A stretch of 64,000 bases of DNA from Enterococcus raffinosus (GTDB taxonomy: Bacteria > Bacillota > Bacilli > Lactobacillales > Enterococcaceae): positions 124,001 to 188,000 of the forward strand of contig NZ_JAHLOS010000004.1 of assembly GCF_018917525.1 (NCBI RefSeq), in the 5' to 3' direction. The notes beneath the pieces were generated by a model. It searched no databases and was not told the origin of the DNA. It saw only the letters and a list, made by a program, of their open reading frames with translations. This document shows positions 35,083 through 45,491 of this stretch, piece after piece. Made by a program: the position numbers and the translations under genes. Positions within the stretch are counted from its first letter, which is position 1; each line of letters begins with the position of its first letter.

Positions 35083-35952
35083 ATGTCAGTAACAATCAGC
35101 AATGGCTTTTTGGAAGCAACGATCAATGAAAAAGGGGCGGAGCTTGCTAGTTTGCGCGCCAATCAGATTGAGTACATTTGGCAGGCAGATCCAAAGTATT
35201 GGAATCGTCATGCGCCGTTCTTATTTCCGTTTGTCGGCCGTTTAAAGGATAATCAATATACCTATAAAGGTAAAACTTACCCGATGGGGCAGCATGGATT
35301 TGCTCGAGATAAGGAGTTTAAAGTACTTGACCAAGCAGAGGATAAGGTCTCTTTCTTACTTGAAAGTGATGAAGAAACGAAAACGGTTTATCCATTTGAT
35401 TTTGCTTTAACAGTCAGTTATGAAATTTGGGGCGAAGGGATTCGTATTCGGTTCGAAGTCGAGAATACGGGTGCCGAAGAGATGATCTTTGCGCTAGGAG
35501 GACATCCGGCCTTCAATATTCCTTTAACAGAGGATTTAAGCTTTGAAGATTATTTTATTGCTTTTTCTCCACAAAAATCACGGGTTAAAATTCCATTGGA
35601 GGGACCATTTGCAAATTTGGATCAAAAGACCATTGGACAAACCAATACGAATATTCAGTTGAGTAGCGAATTATTCAAAGAGGATGCATTGATCTACGAA
35701 ACAAGAGGGTTAAATGCGTATACTTTGGGCAGTGAGGAATCGCCTCATAGTGTTACTCTAGCATACAACAATATTCCGTATGTAGGTCTGTGGTCCCCTT
35801 ATCCTGCTGATGCGCCGTTTGTTTGCATCGAACCATGGTGGGGCTTTGCAGACACTGTCGACAGCAATGGACGGCTGGAAGACAAAGAAGGGATGAATCG
35901 CTTAGCTGCGAAGGAAACCTTTAAAACCGAGTTTTCGATTACTGTTAGTTAG
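35083..35952 (+). CDS. Aldose 1-epimerase family protein (LacX-like)
   Basis: 289 aa. Galactose-mutarotase-like beta-sandwich: PFLFPFVGRLKDNQYTYKG, MGQHGFARDKEF (catalytic His region), ALGGHPAFNIP and CIEPWWGFADT. Likely interconverts sugar anomers; the LacX subgroup lacks a proven substrate. ACAAGGAG precedes the ATG. Stand-alone gene ending at a shared bidirectional terminator. Confidence 0.9.
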   Translation: MSVTISNGFLEATINEKGAELASLRANQIEYIWQADPKYWNRHAPFLFPFVGRLKDNQYTYKGKTYPMGQHGFARDKEFKVLDQAEDKVSFLLESDEETKTVYPFDFALTVSYEIWGEGIRIRFEVENTGAEEMIFALGGHPAFNIPLTEDLSFEDYFIAFSPQKSRVKIPLEGPFANLDQKTIGQTNTNIQLSSELFKEDALIYETRGLNAYTLGSEESPHSVTLAYNNIPYVGLWSPYPADAPFVCIEPWWGFADTVDSNGRLEDKEGMNRLAAKETFKTEFSITVS

Positions 35953-35958
35953 AAATGA

Positions 35959-36021
35959 GAAAAGTCGAGGAATTCTCTACTATCATTCTTGATAGTCTTA
36001 GAATCCCTCGACTTTTTTCTC
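35959..36021. terminator. Bidirectional terminator between the epimerase and NUDIX genes
   Basis: AGAAAAGTCGAGG ... CCTCGACTTTTTTCT with an inner stem TACTATCA/TGATAGT. T runs on both strands serve convergent genes. Confidence 0.95.
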
Positions 36022-36041
36022 AATTAATAATATGTTCGCGC

Positions 36042-36656
36042 TTAGTCGAACGGTACGTGCCAGTCCTCTGTATTATGGGCGGTGAAACACAGCTCAATTT
36101 GTTCTTTAGTATTTTTTTCCCCGGCAACAGGCGGCAATTGCTCAATCGAAAACCAGTCAGTCTGCAGGGTTTCGATATTCTCGATGAACTCTCCTCTAAT
36201 CAACTGACACTCAACAAATACCTTGCACACACTATAAGCATAACGAGGAAGGTTATGTTTATTTCTGTCTTGGATAGCAATTACCTTCAGCGGTTTAACG
36301 GTCAGACCGGTTTCCTCGAATGTTTCCTTGACAGTATTTTCTTTGATGGATTGATCGAAATCGACCCATCCGCCAGGTAAGGACCAAAGCCCGTTTTTTT
36401 CCTGTACTAATAAGATTCGATTATCCTTGAAAATTGCTGCTCTTGTGTCTAACTTAGGCGTTGGATAGCCTACTTCTTCAGCGAACAGCTGTCTTAATTT
36501 TGGAACAGGGATTGGAGATTGTACAGATAGCATCTCCGTGGCTATGGTTCGAATCCGTTCAAATCGCTCTTGATCAAAGGGATCTTTTGTATAGGTTAGC
36601 CCTGCTTGAGCAAGGGCCTGCAATTCAATAGCCCAATCTAAGAATTGTTCCTCCAT
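36042..36656 (-). CDS. NUDIX hydrolase with N-terminal NUDIX_N-type domain
   Basis: 204 aa. Residues 1-60 form a small helical domain seen in YjhB-type enzymes; the NUDIX fold starts near 66. The NUDIX box reads GGWVDFDQSIKENTVKETFEETGL. Two usual residues differ: the Glu in GxxxxxE is Gln, and REU is KET. The EExxG core is intact, so metal binding is likely retained. Substrate unknown. ATG immediately follows the plsY stop on the same strand, with AAGGAG in the plsY end, so the two are coupled. Confidence 0.88.
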   Translation of the reverse strand: MEEQFLDWAIELQALAQAGLTYTKDPFDQERFERIRTIATEMLSVQSPIPVPKLRQLFAEEVGYPTPKLDTRAAIFKDNRILLVQEKNGLWSLPGGWVDFDQSIKENTVKETFEETGLTVKPLKVIAIQDRNKHNLPRYAYSVCKVFVECQLIRGEFIENIETLQTDWFSIEQLPPVAGEKNTKEQIELCFTAHNTEDWHVPFD

Positions 36657-37286
36657 TTATTTCTCCTTTTTGTTCAAGCCGAAGGATACACGATTTTCAT
36701 TTCCAGCTTTGATTCGCTGAATGTTTTCTCTGTGGCGATAAATAATGTAGCAGGTCAAGGCAAAACAAATGACCGTCAGCAAAAGGTTAAACGTCGGTAA
36801 GATTGTCGGCCAGATAAACGGCAATACGATCGATGAGAGAGTGACAAAAACTGCAGAGGCAATACTGGCGGCACTAACCATACTCGTAATATAGAGGACA
36901 ATCAAAAAGAAAGCCAATGAATAGCAAAAGAATAAAGGAGCAAAGGCCAGCAGCATACCAGCACTCGTCGCTACGGCTTTTCCACCTTTAAAACCAGCGA
37001 AGACAGGTAAGGTATGTCCAACGACAGCGACCAAGCCAAACCATAACGGGTTGATGTCTACATGAAAGAGAGTGGGAAGAAGCGTTGCGAGTGAGCCCTT
37101 CAATAAATCCATCGCAAAGACGACAAATCCTGCTGGTTTTCCTAACACTCGAAATGTATTAGTAGTCCCAGAACTATGGCTGCCAAACTCACGTATGTCT
37201 TTTTTGAAGAAAAATTTTCCAATCCAGATACCGGAAGGAATTGAGCCCAAAAGATAAGCTAGGACAAAAATTATGGCGGTTTTCAT
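36657..37286 (-). CDS. plsY: Acyl-phosphate glycerol-3-phosphate acyltransferase
   Basis: 209 aa from ATG at 37286 (GAGG upstream on the minus strand). Polytopic membrane enzyme transferring acyl groups from acyl-phosphate to glycerol-3-phosphate, the first step of phospholipid synthesis. Conserved loops GSIPSGIWIG, GSHSSGTTNTFRVLG and HTLPVFAGFKGGKAVATSAG are present. Divergent from yneT and parE, the same neighbourhood as in B. subtilis. Confidence 0.97.
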   Translation of the reverse strand: MKTAIIFVLAYLLGSIPSGIWIGKFFFKKDIREFGSHSSGTTNTFRVLGKPAGFVVFAMDLLKGSLATLLPTLFHVDINPLWFGLVAVVGHTLPVFAGFKGGKAVATSAGMLLAFAPLFFCYSLAFFLIVLYITSMVSAASIASAVFVTLSSIVLPFIWPTILPTFNLLLTVICFALTCYIIYRHRENIQRIKAGNENRVSFGLNKKEK

Positions 37287-37357
37287 ATGAATCCTCATTT
37301 CTCTGTTAGTAAGGCTATTTTAGCAGATTTCAAAAGAGTGAACAAATCCTAATCTCG

Positions 37358-37366
37358 TGATATACT
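37358..37366 (+). promoter_or_regulatory. Extended -10 promoter for yneT
   Basis: TGATATACT, with GTGAAC 17 bp upstream as a weak -35. Confidence 0.55.
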
Positions 37367-37411
37367 AAATAGCGTGAATAAGTAAAAATCAAGTTGAGCG
37401 AGGGAAATTAA

Positions 37412-37834
37412 ATGAGTTTTAAAAATCCTAGTCAAGAAATAATTTTTCAGTATTTAGACGAAGCAAATGTTATTGCTGTAGTGGGTTTAAGTGACAAACC
37501 TGAAAAGACGAGCTATCAAATCGCTGACGTATTAAAAACTCATGGCTACAAGCTGTATGGTGTTAATCCGAAATTAGCTGGACAAACGATAAACGATATT
37601 CCAGTTGTTGAAAATTTATCGGCTGTTCCAGAAACGATTGACATCGTGGATATCTTTAGACGTAGCGAGTTTTTACCAGCAGTTGCAGAAGATTTTTTGA
37701 AAACCGATGCAAAAGTTTTTTGGGCACAGCTTGGCTTGAGCAGCGAAAAAGCAGCAGAAATGTTACTAGCACAAGGACGCAATGACATTGTAATGGATCG
37801 TTGTGTGAAGATCGAATTGAACAAAAAAATCTAA
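37412..37834 (+). CDS. CoA-binding domain protein, YneT-like
   Basis: 140 aa with a single Rossmann CoA-binding domain: VIAVVGLSDKPEKTSYQIAD, YGVNPKLAG, DIVDIFRRSEF and VMDRCVKIEL. Such stand-alone proteins bind CoA or acyl-CoA; the role is unknown. GAGGG precedes the ATG. Followed by a terminator and then the parE-parC operon. Confidence 0.9.
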   Translation: MSFKNPSQEIIFQYLDEANVIAVVGLSDKPEKTSYQIADVLKTHGYKLYGVNPKLAGQTINDIPVVENLSAVPETIDIVDIFRRSEFLPAVAEDFLKTDAKVFWAQLGLSSEKAAEMLLAQGRNDIVMDRCVKIELNKKI

Positions 37835-37871
37835 TTATTGAGTTGATTTTCTTAAAAAAAAAGCATAAAAT

Positions 37872-37903
37872 GCCTTTTCAGAAACAGGAGAGGCTTTTTT
37901 TTT
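37872..37903 (+). terminator. yneT terminator
   Basis: GCCTTTT pairs with AGGAGAGGC (wobble allowed), followed by TTTTTTTTT. Confidence 0.75.
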
Positions 37904-37904
37904 G

Positions 37905-38269
37905 AGCTTTTTTAGCGTATCATACAAATGATGTACTTGAGATAGAGATAGCTATCCAGTTACAGTTCAATGATTTATGTGCTGGAGTAGGTATAGTATA
38001 CGGTACAAACCACAAGAATTTTCATCAGAAAATGACTACGTAAATTGAAGTAAGGATGTCAGTTGCGAGTTCCACTTCGTATGTTTAATACTTTAGTGGC
38101 ATCGTATGTGTACGAGAATCTTCTGAATTTTTATGTCAGAAAAGTTCGCACTTGTTAAAGAGTTCGCTCAATAATAGTAGGTATACGTTAGTTGAATGAT
38201 ATCCGGCATTCGAATCAAATTAATTTTTTCAAGAAATTAATACATTAAAACGAATAAGGAGCTGTAGGA
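37905..38269 (+). other. 365-nt leader region upstream of parE, with structured motif copy D
   Basis: No gene. Motif copy D at 38067-38120: GCGAGTTCCACT ... TTTAGTGG-CATCG then GTATGTG, matching copies A-C with CTGCT/AGCAG replaced by CCACT/AGTGG. Also ATTTTC-ATCA-GAAAAT at about 38019-38034 and CTGA/TCAG hairpins near 38125. AAGGAG before the TTG start of parE lies at the end. Confidence 0.45.
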
Positions 38270-40306
38270 TTGGCTAAGATGAACAACGAATACAATGACG
38301 CTTCGATCCAGGTGTTAGAGGGACTAGAAGCAGTTAGAAAACGACCAGGAATGTACATCGGCTCAACAGATAGTCGTGGATTGCATCATTTGGTCTATGA
38401 AATTGTCGATAATGCGGTTGATGAAGCATTGTCTGGTTACGGAAATGAAATCGAAGTAACCCTTCATCCAGATAATAGTGTTGAAGTAAGTGATAAAGGA
38501 CGCGGTATGCCGGTCGGGATGCACGCTTCAGGGATTCCAACAGTGGAAGTCATCTTCACGATTCTTCATGCTGGGGGGAAATTTGGTCAAGGTGGCTATA
38601 AAACCTCTGGTGGTCTGCATGGTGTAGGCGCCAGCGTGGTAAATGCTCTCTCAGAATGGTTGACGGTAACGATTGTCCGTGATGGCGTAGAATACCGTGA
38701 AGTATTCAAAGATGGAGGCAAGCCGCAAGGAACGTTGGAAAAAATTGGCAAGACCCGTAAACCAAACGGTACGACCGTTCATTTTTTACCTGATGCACAA
38801 ATTTTCTCAACGCTACATTTCTCTTATGACACTTTATCTGAACGGTTAAGAGAGTCTGCTTTCTTGTTGCGGGGAGTTAAAATCACTTTAACGGACCTGC
38901 GAGGTGAAGAGAAGGTTTCAGAAGTCTTCCATTTTGAAGAAGGAATCAAAGAATTTGTTGAGTATTTGAATGAAGACAAAGACACATTGACGCCTGTGGT
39001 GTACTTTTCAGGTGAACGCGAAGGCATCGAAGTCGAGTTTTCATACCAGTATAACGACGGCTATTCTGAAAACCTACTTTCGTTTGTCAATAATGTGCGA
39101 ACCAAAGATGGCGGAACGCATGAATCAGGTATGAAGACTTCAATGACCAAGGCCTTCAATGAGTATGCGCGAAAATCCGGTTTGCTGAAGGAAAAGGATA
39201 AAAACTTAGAAGGTTCTGATTTCCGTGAAGGACTATCTGCGGTATTGTCTGTTCGCATTCCCGAAAATTTGTTGCAATTTGAAGGACAAACCAAAGAAAA
39301 ATTAGGAACTCCTGCTGCCCGTGGCGCAGTTGATAATGTTATCGGCGAACAAATGGGCTTCTATCTACAAGAAAATAGCGAAAATAGCCAGATGTTGGTG
39401 CGAAAAGCGATCAAAGCTCGCGAAGCACGAGAAGCAGCACGAAAGGCTCGTGAAGAAAGCCGGAACGGCAAGAAACGCAAAAAAGGTGAATCTCTGCTTT
39501 CTGGAAAACTAACACCTGCTCAATCTCGGAATGCCGCAAAAAATGAATTATTCTTAGTCGAAGGAGATTCAGCCGGTGGCTCAGCCAAACAAGGCCGTGA
39601 TCGAAAATTCCAAGCAATCTTGCCTTTGCGCGGGAAAGTAATCAATACCGAGAAAGCTAAGATGCAGGATATTTTGAAAAACGAAGAAATCAATACCATG
39701 ATTTACACCATTGGATCCGGTGTCGGACCAGAGTTCTCAATAGAAGATTGTAACTACGACAAAGTCATTATTATGACCGATGCGGATACGGACGGCGCTC
39801 ACATCCAAGTATTATTGTTAACCTTTTTCTATCGTTATATGAAACCGCTGATTGAAGCCGGAAAAGTTTATATTGCTTTGCCACCTTTATATAAAGTTTC
39901 AAAAGGTGCTGGACGAAAACAAGTGATTGAATATGCGTGGACGGATGACGAGTTGCAGGATGCTATTAAAAAAATTGGTAAAGGCTATATGCTGCAGCGC
40001 TATAAAGGTCTTGGGGAAATGAACGCAGACCAACTGTGGGAAACGACCATGGATCCAGAATACCGGACACTGGTTCGTGTGCGAATTGACGATGCTGCTC
40101 AGGCAGAACGTCGCGTAACAACTCTAATGGGAGACAAAGTGGAGCCAAGACGTAAATGGATTGAAAGTCATGTTCAATTTACGTTAGAAGAAGACGGAAG
40201 CTTGCTGGATAACAAGGAAGAAATACCTACTGTGCCTGTAGCTGAACAAAATGAAATGGAAGAAACAACTGATGACGTTAAAATGATCAGTTTGTTTGAT
40301 GAGTAG
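38270..40306 (+). CDS. parE: DNA topoisomerase IV subunit B
   Basis: 678 aa from TTG 38270 (AAGGAG 8 nt upstream); ATG 38279 would be too far from it. ATPase subunit for chromosome decatenation. GHKL motifs EIVDNAVDEALSGY, VSDKGRGMPVG and GGLHGVGASVVNALS; TOPRIM motifs VEGDSAGGSAKQGRDRKFQA and TDADTDGAHIQ; closing QRYKGLGEMNADQLWETTMD. The Lys/Arg-rich stretch near 395 is standard. It forms an operon with parC. Confidence 0.98.
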   Translation: MAKMNNEYNDASIQVLEGLEAVRKRPGMYIGSTDSRGLHHLVYEIVDNAVDEALSGYGNEIEVTLHPDNSVEVSDKGRGMPVGMHASGIPTVEVIFTILHAGGKFGQGGYKTSGGLHGVGASVVNALSEWLTVTIVRDGVEYREVFKDGGKPQGTLEKIGKTRKPNGTTVHFLPDAQIFSTLHFSYDTLSERLRESAFLLRGVKITLTDLRGEEKVSEVFHFEEGIKEFVEYLNEDKDTLTPVVYFSGEREGIEVEFSYQYNDGYSENLLSFVNNVRTKDGGTHESGMKTSMTKAFNEYARKSGLLKEKDKNLEGSDFREGLSAVLSVRIPENLLQFEGQTKEKLGTPAARGAVDNVIGEQMGFYLQENSENSQMLVRKAIKAREAREAARKAREESRNGKKRKKGESLLSGKLTPAQSRNAAKNELFLVEGDSAGGSAKQGRDRKFQAILPLRGKVINTEKAKMQDILKNEEINTMIYTIGSGVGPEFSIEDCNYDKVIIMTDADTDGAHIQVLLLTFFYRYMKPLIEAGKVYIALPPLYKVSKGAGRKQVIEYAWTDDELQDAIKKIGKGYMLQRYKGLGEMNADQLWETTMDPEYRTLVRVRIDDAAQAERRVTTLMGDKVEPRRKWIESHVQFTLEEDGSLLDNKEEIPTVPVAEQNEMEETTDDVKMISLFDE

Positions 40307-40320
40307 GAGGTGGTCAAAAG

Positions 40321-42768
40321 ATGGAATCTAAGCATTCAATTCAAGAACTAACACTAGAAGAAGTAATGGGTGACCGTTTTGGCCGCTATTCAAAATATAT
40401 TATTCAAGAACGGGCCTTGCCAGATATTCGTGATGGCTTGAAACCTGTTCAACGCCGAATTTTATATGCCATGAACAAGGATGGCAACACGTACGATAAA
40501 GGCTTCCGGAAATCAGCGAAATCAGTCGGAAACATCATGGGGAATTATCATCCTCACGGTGACAGTTCGATCTATGAAGCAATGGTCCGGATGAGTCAGG
40601 ATTGGAAGCTTCGTCAAGTGCTGATCGAGATGCACGGAAATAATGGCTCGATGGATGGTGATCCGCCAGCTGCAATGCGTTATACAGAAGCGCGCTTGTC
40701 TCAATTAAGCGGCGAGATGTTGAAGGACATTGAAAAGGATACGGTTGATTTAGTCTGGAACTTTGATGATACCGAAAAGGAACCGACTGTTTTACCAGCT
40801 GCTTATCCAAACCTGTTAGTTAATGGGTCAACCGGTATTTCCGCAGGGTATGCGACTGAAATCCCAACACATAATCTAACTGAAGTGATCGATGGTACGA
40901 TTTATTTAATCGATCATCCCAACGCTTCGTTAGAAAAAATTATGGATTATATTCCTGGGCCAGATTTCCCAACCGGAGGGATTTTGCAAGGAAAGGCCGA
41001 AATAAAAAAAGCCTATGAGACCGGTAAGGGCAAAGTCATTCTTCGTTCGAAAACCTCGATCGAACCACTAAAAGGCGGCAAGCAGCAGATTGTCATCCAT
41101 GAGATACCTTATGAGGTGAATAAAGCTGTCTTAGTGAAGAAAATGGATGAGATCCGTTTGAGTAAAAAAATCGATGGGATCGCTGAAGTTCGTGATGAAT
41201 CAGACCGCACAGGGTTACAGGTTGTCGTAGAATTGAAAAAAGATGCTAATGCAGAAGGAATCTTAAATTATTTATTTAAGAATACTGATTTGCAGATCAA
41301 TTATAACTTCAATATGGTTGCCATTGATAATATGACTCCGCAACAGGTTGGCTTAAAGCACATTTTAGAGAGCTACATCGTTCACCGTAAAGATGTGATC
41401 ACTAAACGAAGCCAGTATGAGCTGGCGAAGGCTCAAAAGCGTCAACATATTGTTGAAGGTCTAATCAAGGCATTGTCGATCCTTGACCAAGTAATTACGA
41501 CGATCCGCGGAAGTAAGGATAAAAAGGATGCGAAACATAATTTAGTCGAAAAGTTTGATTTCAGTGAAGAACAGGCTGAAGCAATTGTAACTTTACAATT
41601 GTATCGTTTAACTAATACCGATATTACTCAATTGGAAAGTGAAGCGGATGAGTTAGCAGCTGAAATTAAAGAACTGCATCTGATTCTGAACAGCGAGAAG
41701 GAATTACACAAAGTCTTGAAGCAAGAGCTACGTCAAATCAAAAAGAACTACGGCAATGATCGCCTAACGAAGATTGAAGATGAAATCAGTGAAATCAAAA
41801 TCGAAACTGAGGTATTGATCGCACAGGAAGATGTGATCGTAACACTAACAAAAGAGGGGTATTTGAAACGCAGCAGTTTGCGTTCCTATAATGCATCGCG
41901 CCCAGATGAACATGGGATGAAAGACGGCGATTCGATTATTTTTATTGATAAGCTGAACACTTTGGATCACCTGTTGATTTTGACAAATCATGGAAACATG
42001 ATTTATCGCCCAGTTCATGAAATTACAGAGCTGAAATGGAAAGATGTCGGAGAGCATATTTCACAGACGATCACCAATCTCTCTATGAGTGAAGAAATCA
42101 TCGCGGCATTCCCATACAAGGAAATTGACGCGAACAAACTCTTCATCTTCATGAGTCGAGAAGGAATGATCAAACAAACACGAATGACTGAGTTTTCGCC
42201 ATGGCGTACGTATCGAAGCCGTCCTACGACAGCGATGAAGTTGAAAAATGATACAGATGAAATTGTCTCAGTCTTTTTAACGAATGAGACGCGCAATGTC
42301 GATGTCTTCATTGCATCACATCGTGCCTTTGGGCTACGCTATCCACTAGAAGAAGTGCCAGTAGTTGGTTCGAAAGCCGCTGGTGTTAAGGCGATTAATC
42401 TGAAGGATGGGGATTACGTAGTAGCAGGTGCGCTAGTTCCATCAGAGGGAGATTCACCTGTCTTATTGTTGAGCCAACGCGGGGCTGCTAAACGAATGTT
42501 AGCACAAGAGCTACCACAGCTCGGTCGGGCAAAACGTGGATTGATGATTTTCCGTGAGTTGAAGAAAAATCCACATCGGTTATCTTATATGACAGCCGAA
42601 ACAGAAGGGAAACTTGTTTTAACAACAACAAAAGGCATTGAAAAGGAAATTGAAATTTCTAAAGTAGCGATCAGCGATCGCATTTCCAACGGAACCTTTG
42701 CAATTGATGAGAAACAAGAGGGCGAACTTTTCTCTGTCATGCAGTCGCAGGAACTCGATGAAGAATAG
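40321..42768 (+). CDS. parC: DNA topoisomerase IV subunit A
   Basis: 815 aa. Breaks and rejoins DNA for decatenation; catalytic Tyr in AAMRYTEARLS. The quinolone-determining region reads HPHGDSSIYEA with Ser82 and Glu86 (counterparts of S. aureus Ser80 and Glu84), so the common resistance substitutions are not present here. The C-terminal beta-pinwheel occupies about residues 500-810. GGAGGTGG lies before the ATG, 14 nt after parE. Confidence 0.98.
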   Translation: MESKHSIQELTLEEVMGDRFGRYSKYIIQERALPDIRDGLKPVQRRILYAMNKDGNTYDKGFRKSAKSVGNIMGNYHPHGDSSIYEAMVRMSQDWKLRQVLIEMHGNNGSMDGDPPAAMRYTEARLSQLSGEMLKDIEKDTVDLVWNFDDTEKEPTVLPAAYPNLLVNGSTGISAGYATEIPTHNLTEVIDGTIYLIDHPNASLEKIMDYIPGPDFPTGGILQGKAEIKKAYETGKGKVILRSKTSIEPLKGGKQQIVIHEIPYEVNKAVLVKKMDEIRLSKKIDGIAEVRDESDRTGLQVVVELKKDANAEGILNYLFKNTDLQINYNFNMVAIDNMTPQQVGLKHILESYIVHRKDVITKRSQYELAKAQKRQHIVEGLIKALSILDQVITTIRGSKDKKDAKHNLVEKFDFSEEQAEAIVTLQLYRLTNTDITQLESEADELAAEIKELHLILNSEKELHKVLKQELRQIKKNYGNDRLTKIEDEISEIKIETEVLIAQEDVIVTLTKEGYLKRSSLRSYNASRPDEHGMKDGDSIIFIDKLNTLDHLLILTNHGNMIYRPVHEITELKWKDVGEHISQTITNLSMSEEIIAAFPYKEIDANKLFIFMSREGMIKQTRMTEFSPWRTYRSRPTTAMKLKNDTDEIVSVFLTNETRNVDVFIASHRAFGLRYPLEEVPVVGSKAAGVKAINLKDGDYVVAGALVPSEGDSPVLLLSQRGAAKRMLAQELPQLGRAKRGLMIFRELKKNPHRLSYMTAETEGKLVLTTTKGIEKEIEISKVAISDRISNGTFAIDEKQEGELFSVMQSQELDEE

Positions 42769-42797
42769 CTCCTGTATTATATAATTATATTACAGTT

Positions 42798-42831
42798 GGG
42801 TATCTGTTTTAATACAGATACCCGTTTTTTT
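42798..42831 (+). terminator. parC terminator
   Basis: GGGTATCTGT/ACAGATACCC with TTTAAT loop, then GTTTTTTTG. Confidence 0.97.
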
Positions 42832-42914
42832 GTTCACAATTCCATGTAAATAAGACTATGATGAGAAATTATTTCAATGAAATTAATATTGACAAAGTCT
42901 TTATTTTCAATGGT

Positions 42915-42998
42915 TTGCTAACGATTACAAAATATTTTTAACTTCTAATTAATCTTTCACAAGGAAAGGCTTGCATAAAAGATTTTATGTGTTATACT
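42915..42998 (+). promoter_or_regulatory. pflB promoter and probable cre site
   Basis: Promoter TTGCAT (42971-42976), 16-bp spacer, TATACT (42993-42998) with TG extension. A catabolite-response-like site TTGCTAACGATTACAA (42915-42930) lies 40 bp upstream, one mismatch from the cre consensus, consistent with CcpA control. Confidence 0.7.
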
Positions 42999-43053
42999 GT
43001 GTTCGTAAAGCTGTAGCAATAAAGTTTTTATATTCTAAGGAGGTCCTTTTGAA

Positions 43054-45345
43054 ATGGGAACTGCAACAAATGAACTAGATCAAATGAAGAACACTGAAAA
43101 ATCTGCTTGGGAAGGGTTTAACGGCCGTTTATGGAAAAGCGAAATCAACGTTCGCGATTTCATCCAAACGAACTATACACCTTATGAAGGCGCTGCCGAA
43201 TTTTTGGCTGAGCCAACAGAAGCTACAAACAAATTATGGGGCAAATTACAAGAACTTCAAAAACAAGAACGTGAAAATGGCGGCGTATTAGACATGGAGG
43301 CAGATGTTGTATCTGCAGCAAATGCTTATGGTGCTGGCTATATTGACGAAAGCTTGAAAGACGAAGAAGCAATTGTTGGTATTCAAACAGACAAACCTCT
43401 GAAACGTGCGTTTATGCCTTATGGCGGTATCCGCATGGCTGAAGAATCACTTGAAAGATATGGCTATACTCCAAATCCTAAATTTACTGAAATTTTTAAC
43501 GATTACCATAAAACACACAATCAAGCGGTATTTGATGTTTACACACCAGAAATTCGTGCAGCTCGTCGCGCTAAAATCATTACTGGACTTCCTGATACTT
43601 ATGGTCGTGGACGTATCGTTGGTGACTATCGTCGAATCGCTTTATATGGTATTGACTACTTAATGCAAGAAAAATTGAAAGACCACGCGAATTGCGGTCA
43701 TGGCCAATTTACTGAAGAAGATATTCGTCTTCGCGAAGAAATTAGCGATCAATACAAAGCGTTGAAACGCATTAAAGAAATGGCTGCTGCTTATGGATTT
43801 GATATTTCACGTCCAGCAGAAAATGCAAAAGAAGCCGTTCAATGGACTTACTTCGGTTACTTAGCAGCAATCAAAGAACAAAATGGTGCTGCAATGTCTA
43901 TCGGCCGTGTGTCTACTTTCTTGGATATCTATATCCAACGTGATATCGAAAAAGGCCTTCTTACAGAAGAAAAAGCACAAGAATTGATTGACCACTTGGT
44001 AATGAAATTACGTATGGTGAAATTCGCGCGTATTCCTTCATACAATGAATTGTTCTCAGGTGATCCTGTTTGGGCAACCTTATCAATCGCTGGTATGGGT
44101 ATGGACGGACGTACTTTAGTAACTAAGAACGACTTCCGTTTCTTGCACACATTGGAAAACATGGGACCATCACCAGAACCAAACTTGACTGTTTTGTATT
44201 CTTCTCGTTTACCAGAAGGATTTAAAGATTATGCAGCGAAAATTTCAATCGATACTTCATCAATCCAATACGAAAATGACGATGTAATGCGTCCAGTATG
44301 GTTAGATGATTATGCAATCTGCTGCTGTGTATCTGCTACACAAACAGGGAAAGAAATGCAATTCTTCGGCGCTCGCGCAAACTTGGCGAAAGCTTTGTTA
44401 TATGCGATCAACGGTGGGGTTGATGAAAAATCTAAAGCACAAGTCGGACCTGATTTCCGTCCAATCGAATCAGACGATGCTCTAGACTTTGATGAAGTAA
44501 TGGCTAAATACGATGAAGTGTTAGAATGGTTAGCTGGAATGTATGTTAATACATTGAATGCAATCCACTTCATGCATGACAAGTATTACTATGAAGCTGC
44601 TGAATTAGCATTGATGGATACAGACTTGAAGCGTACATTTGCAACAGGGATCGCTGGATTCTCACACGTTGTCGATTCATTAGCTGCCATCAAATATGCG
44701 AAAGTATTCCCAATTCGTGACGAAGACGGCATTGTTACTGACTTCAAGATCGATGGCGAATTCCCTAAATATGGAAATGACGATGCTCGTGCAGATGATT
44801 TAGCCGTTTGGGTATTGAAAACCTTTATGGAAAAATTAGAACATTACCATACTTATCGTAATTCAGAACCAACAACGTCAATCTTAACGATTACTTCAAA
44901 CGTTGTTTATGGTAAAGCGACAGGTACAATGCCTGACGGACGTAAAGCTGGCGAACCATTGGCTCCAGGAGCAAACCCATCTTACGGTGCAGAACAAAAT
45001 GGCTTATTAGCGTCACTGAACTCATTGACAAAATTACCTTACGAATATGCGTTGGACGGTATTTCAAATACACAAAGTATCAACCCAGATGCGTTAGGTC
45101 ATGATGAAGACGAACGAATCGAAAACTTAACAAACGTTTTAGATGGTTACTTCGATCAAGGCGCTCATCACTTAAACGTGAATGTCTTCGGCAAAGAAAA
45201 ATTAATTGATGCAATGGAACATCCAGAAAAAGAAGAATACGCAAACTTCACGATTCGCGTTTCTGGTTATGCCGTTAAATTCATTGATTTAACTCGCGAA
45301 CAGCAAGAAGATGTTATCAGCCGTACATTCCACGCAAAAATGTAA
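43054..45345 (+). CDS. pflB: Pyruvate formate-lyase
   Basis: 763 aa. Converts pyruvate and CoA to acetyl-CoA and formate in anaerobic mixed-acid fermentation. The two-Cys active site is in [14 protein letters not shown], and the glycyl radical site in [21 protein letters not shown] precedes the ATG. Codon use looks strongly biased, consistent with high expression. Activated by PflA, encoded next. Confidence 0.98.
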   Translation: MGTATNELDQMKNTEKSAWEGFNGRLWKSEINVRDFIQTNYTPYEGAAEFLAEPTEATNKLWGKLQELQKQERENGGVLDMEADVVSAANAYGAGYIDESLKDEEAIVGIQTDKPLKRAFMPYGGIRMAEESLERYGYTPNPKFTEIFNDYHKTHNQAVFDVYTPEIRAARRAKIITGLPDTYGRGRIVGDYRRIALYGIDYLMQEKLKDHANCGHGQFTEEDIRLREEISDQYKALKRIKEMAAAYGFDISRPAENAKEAVQWTYFGYLAAIKEQNGAAMSIGRVSTFLDIYIQRDIEKGLLTEEKAQELIDHLVMKLRMVKFARIPSYNELFSGDPVWATLSIAGMGMDGRTLVTKNDFRFLHTLENMGPSPEPNLTVLYSSRLPEGFKDYAAKISIDTSSIQYENDDVMRPVWLDDYAICCCVSATQTGKEMQFFGARANLAKALLYAINGGVDEKSKAQVGPDFRPIESDDALDFDEVMAKYDEVLEWLAGMYVNTLNAIHFMHDKYYYEAAELALMDTDLKRTFATGIAGFSHVVDSLAAIKYAKVFPIRDEDGIVTDFKIDGEFPKYGNDDARADDLAVWVLKTFMEKLEHYHTYRNSEPTTSILTITSNVVYGKATGTMPDGRKAGEPLAPGANPSYGAEQNGLLASLNSLTKLPYEYALDGISNTQSINPDALGHDEDERIENLTNVLDGYFDQGAHHLNVNVFGKEKLIDAMEHPEKEEYANFTIRVSGYAVKFIDLTREQQEDVISRTFHAKM

Positions 45346-45377
45346 TTGCTGATTTCAACAATTGAATGTATAGTTAG

Positions 45378-45410
45378 GGCGGATGGACGGAAAGTCTATT
45401 CGCCTTTTTA
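45378..45410 (+). terminator. Terminator between pflB and pflA
   Basis: GGCGGATGGAC/GTCTATTCGCC, 5-nt loop, then TTTTTATT. pflA lies 82 nt beyond, so read-through or a second promoter supplies it. Confidence 0.85.
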
Positions 45411-45491
45411 TTGAAAGACTTGCTTTATGTTGATACATGACTCAAATTTTCAAAAGGAAAATTTTTAATATATATTAGAGGGGGACTGTTT

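Noticed and set aside
38019-38034. CodY-box-like AATTTTCATCAGAAAAT upstream of parE
   Set aside because: The spacing between half-sites is wrong for the CodY consensus; better described as a small hairpin.
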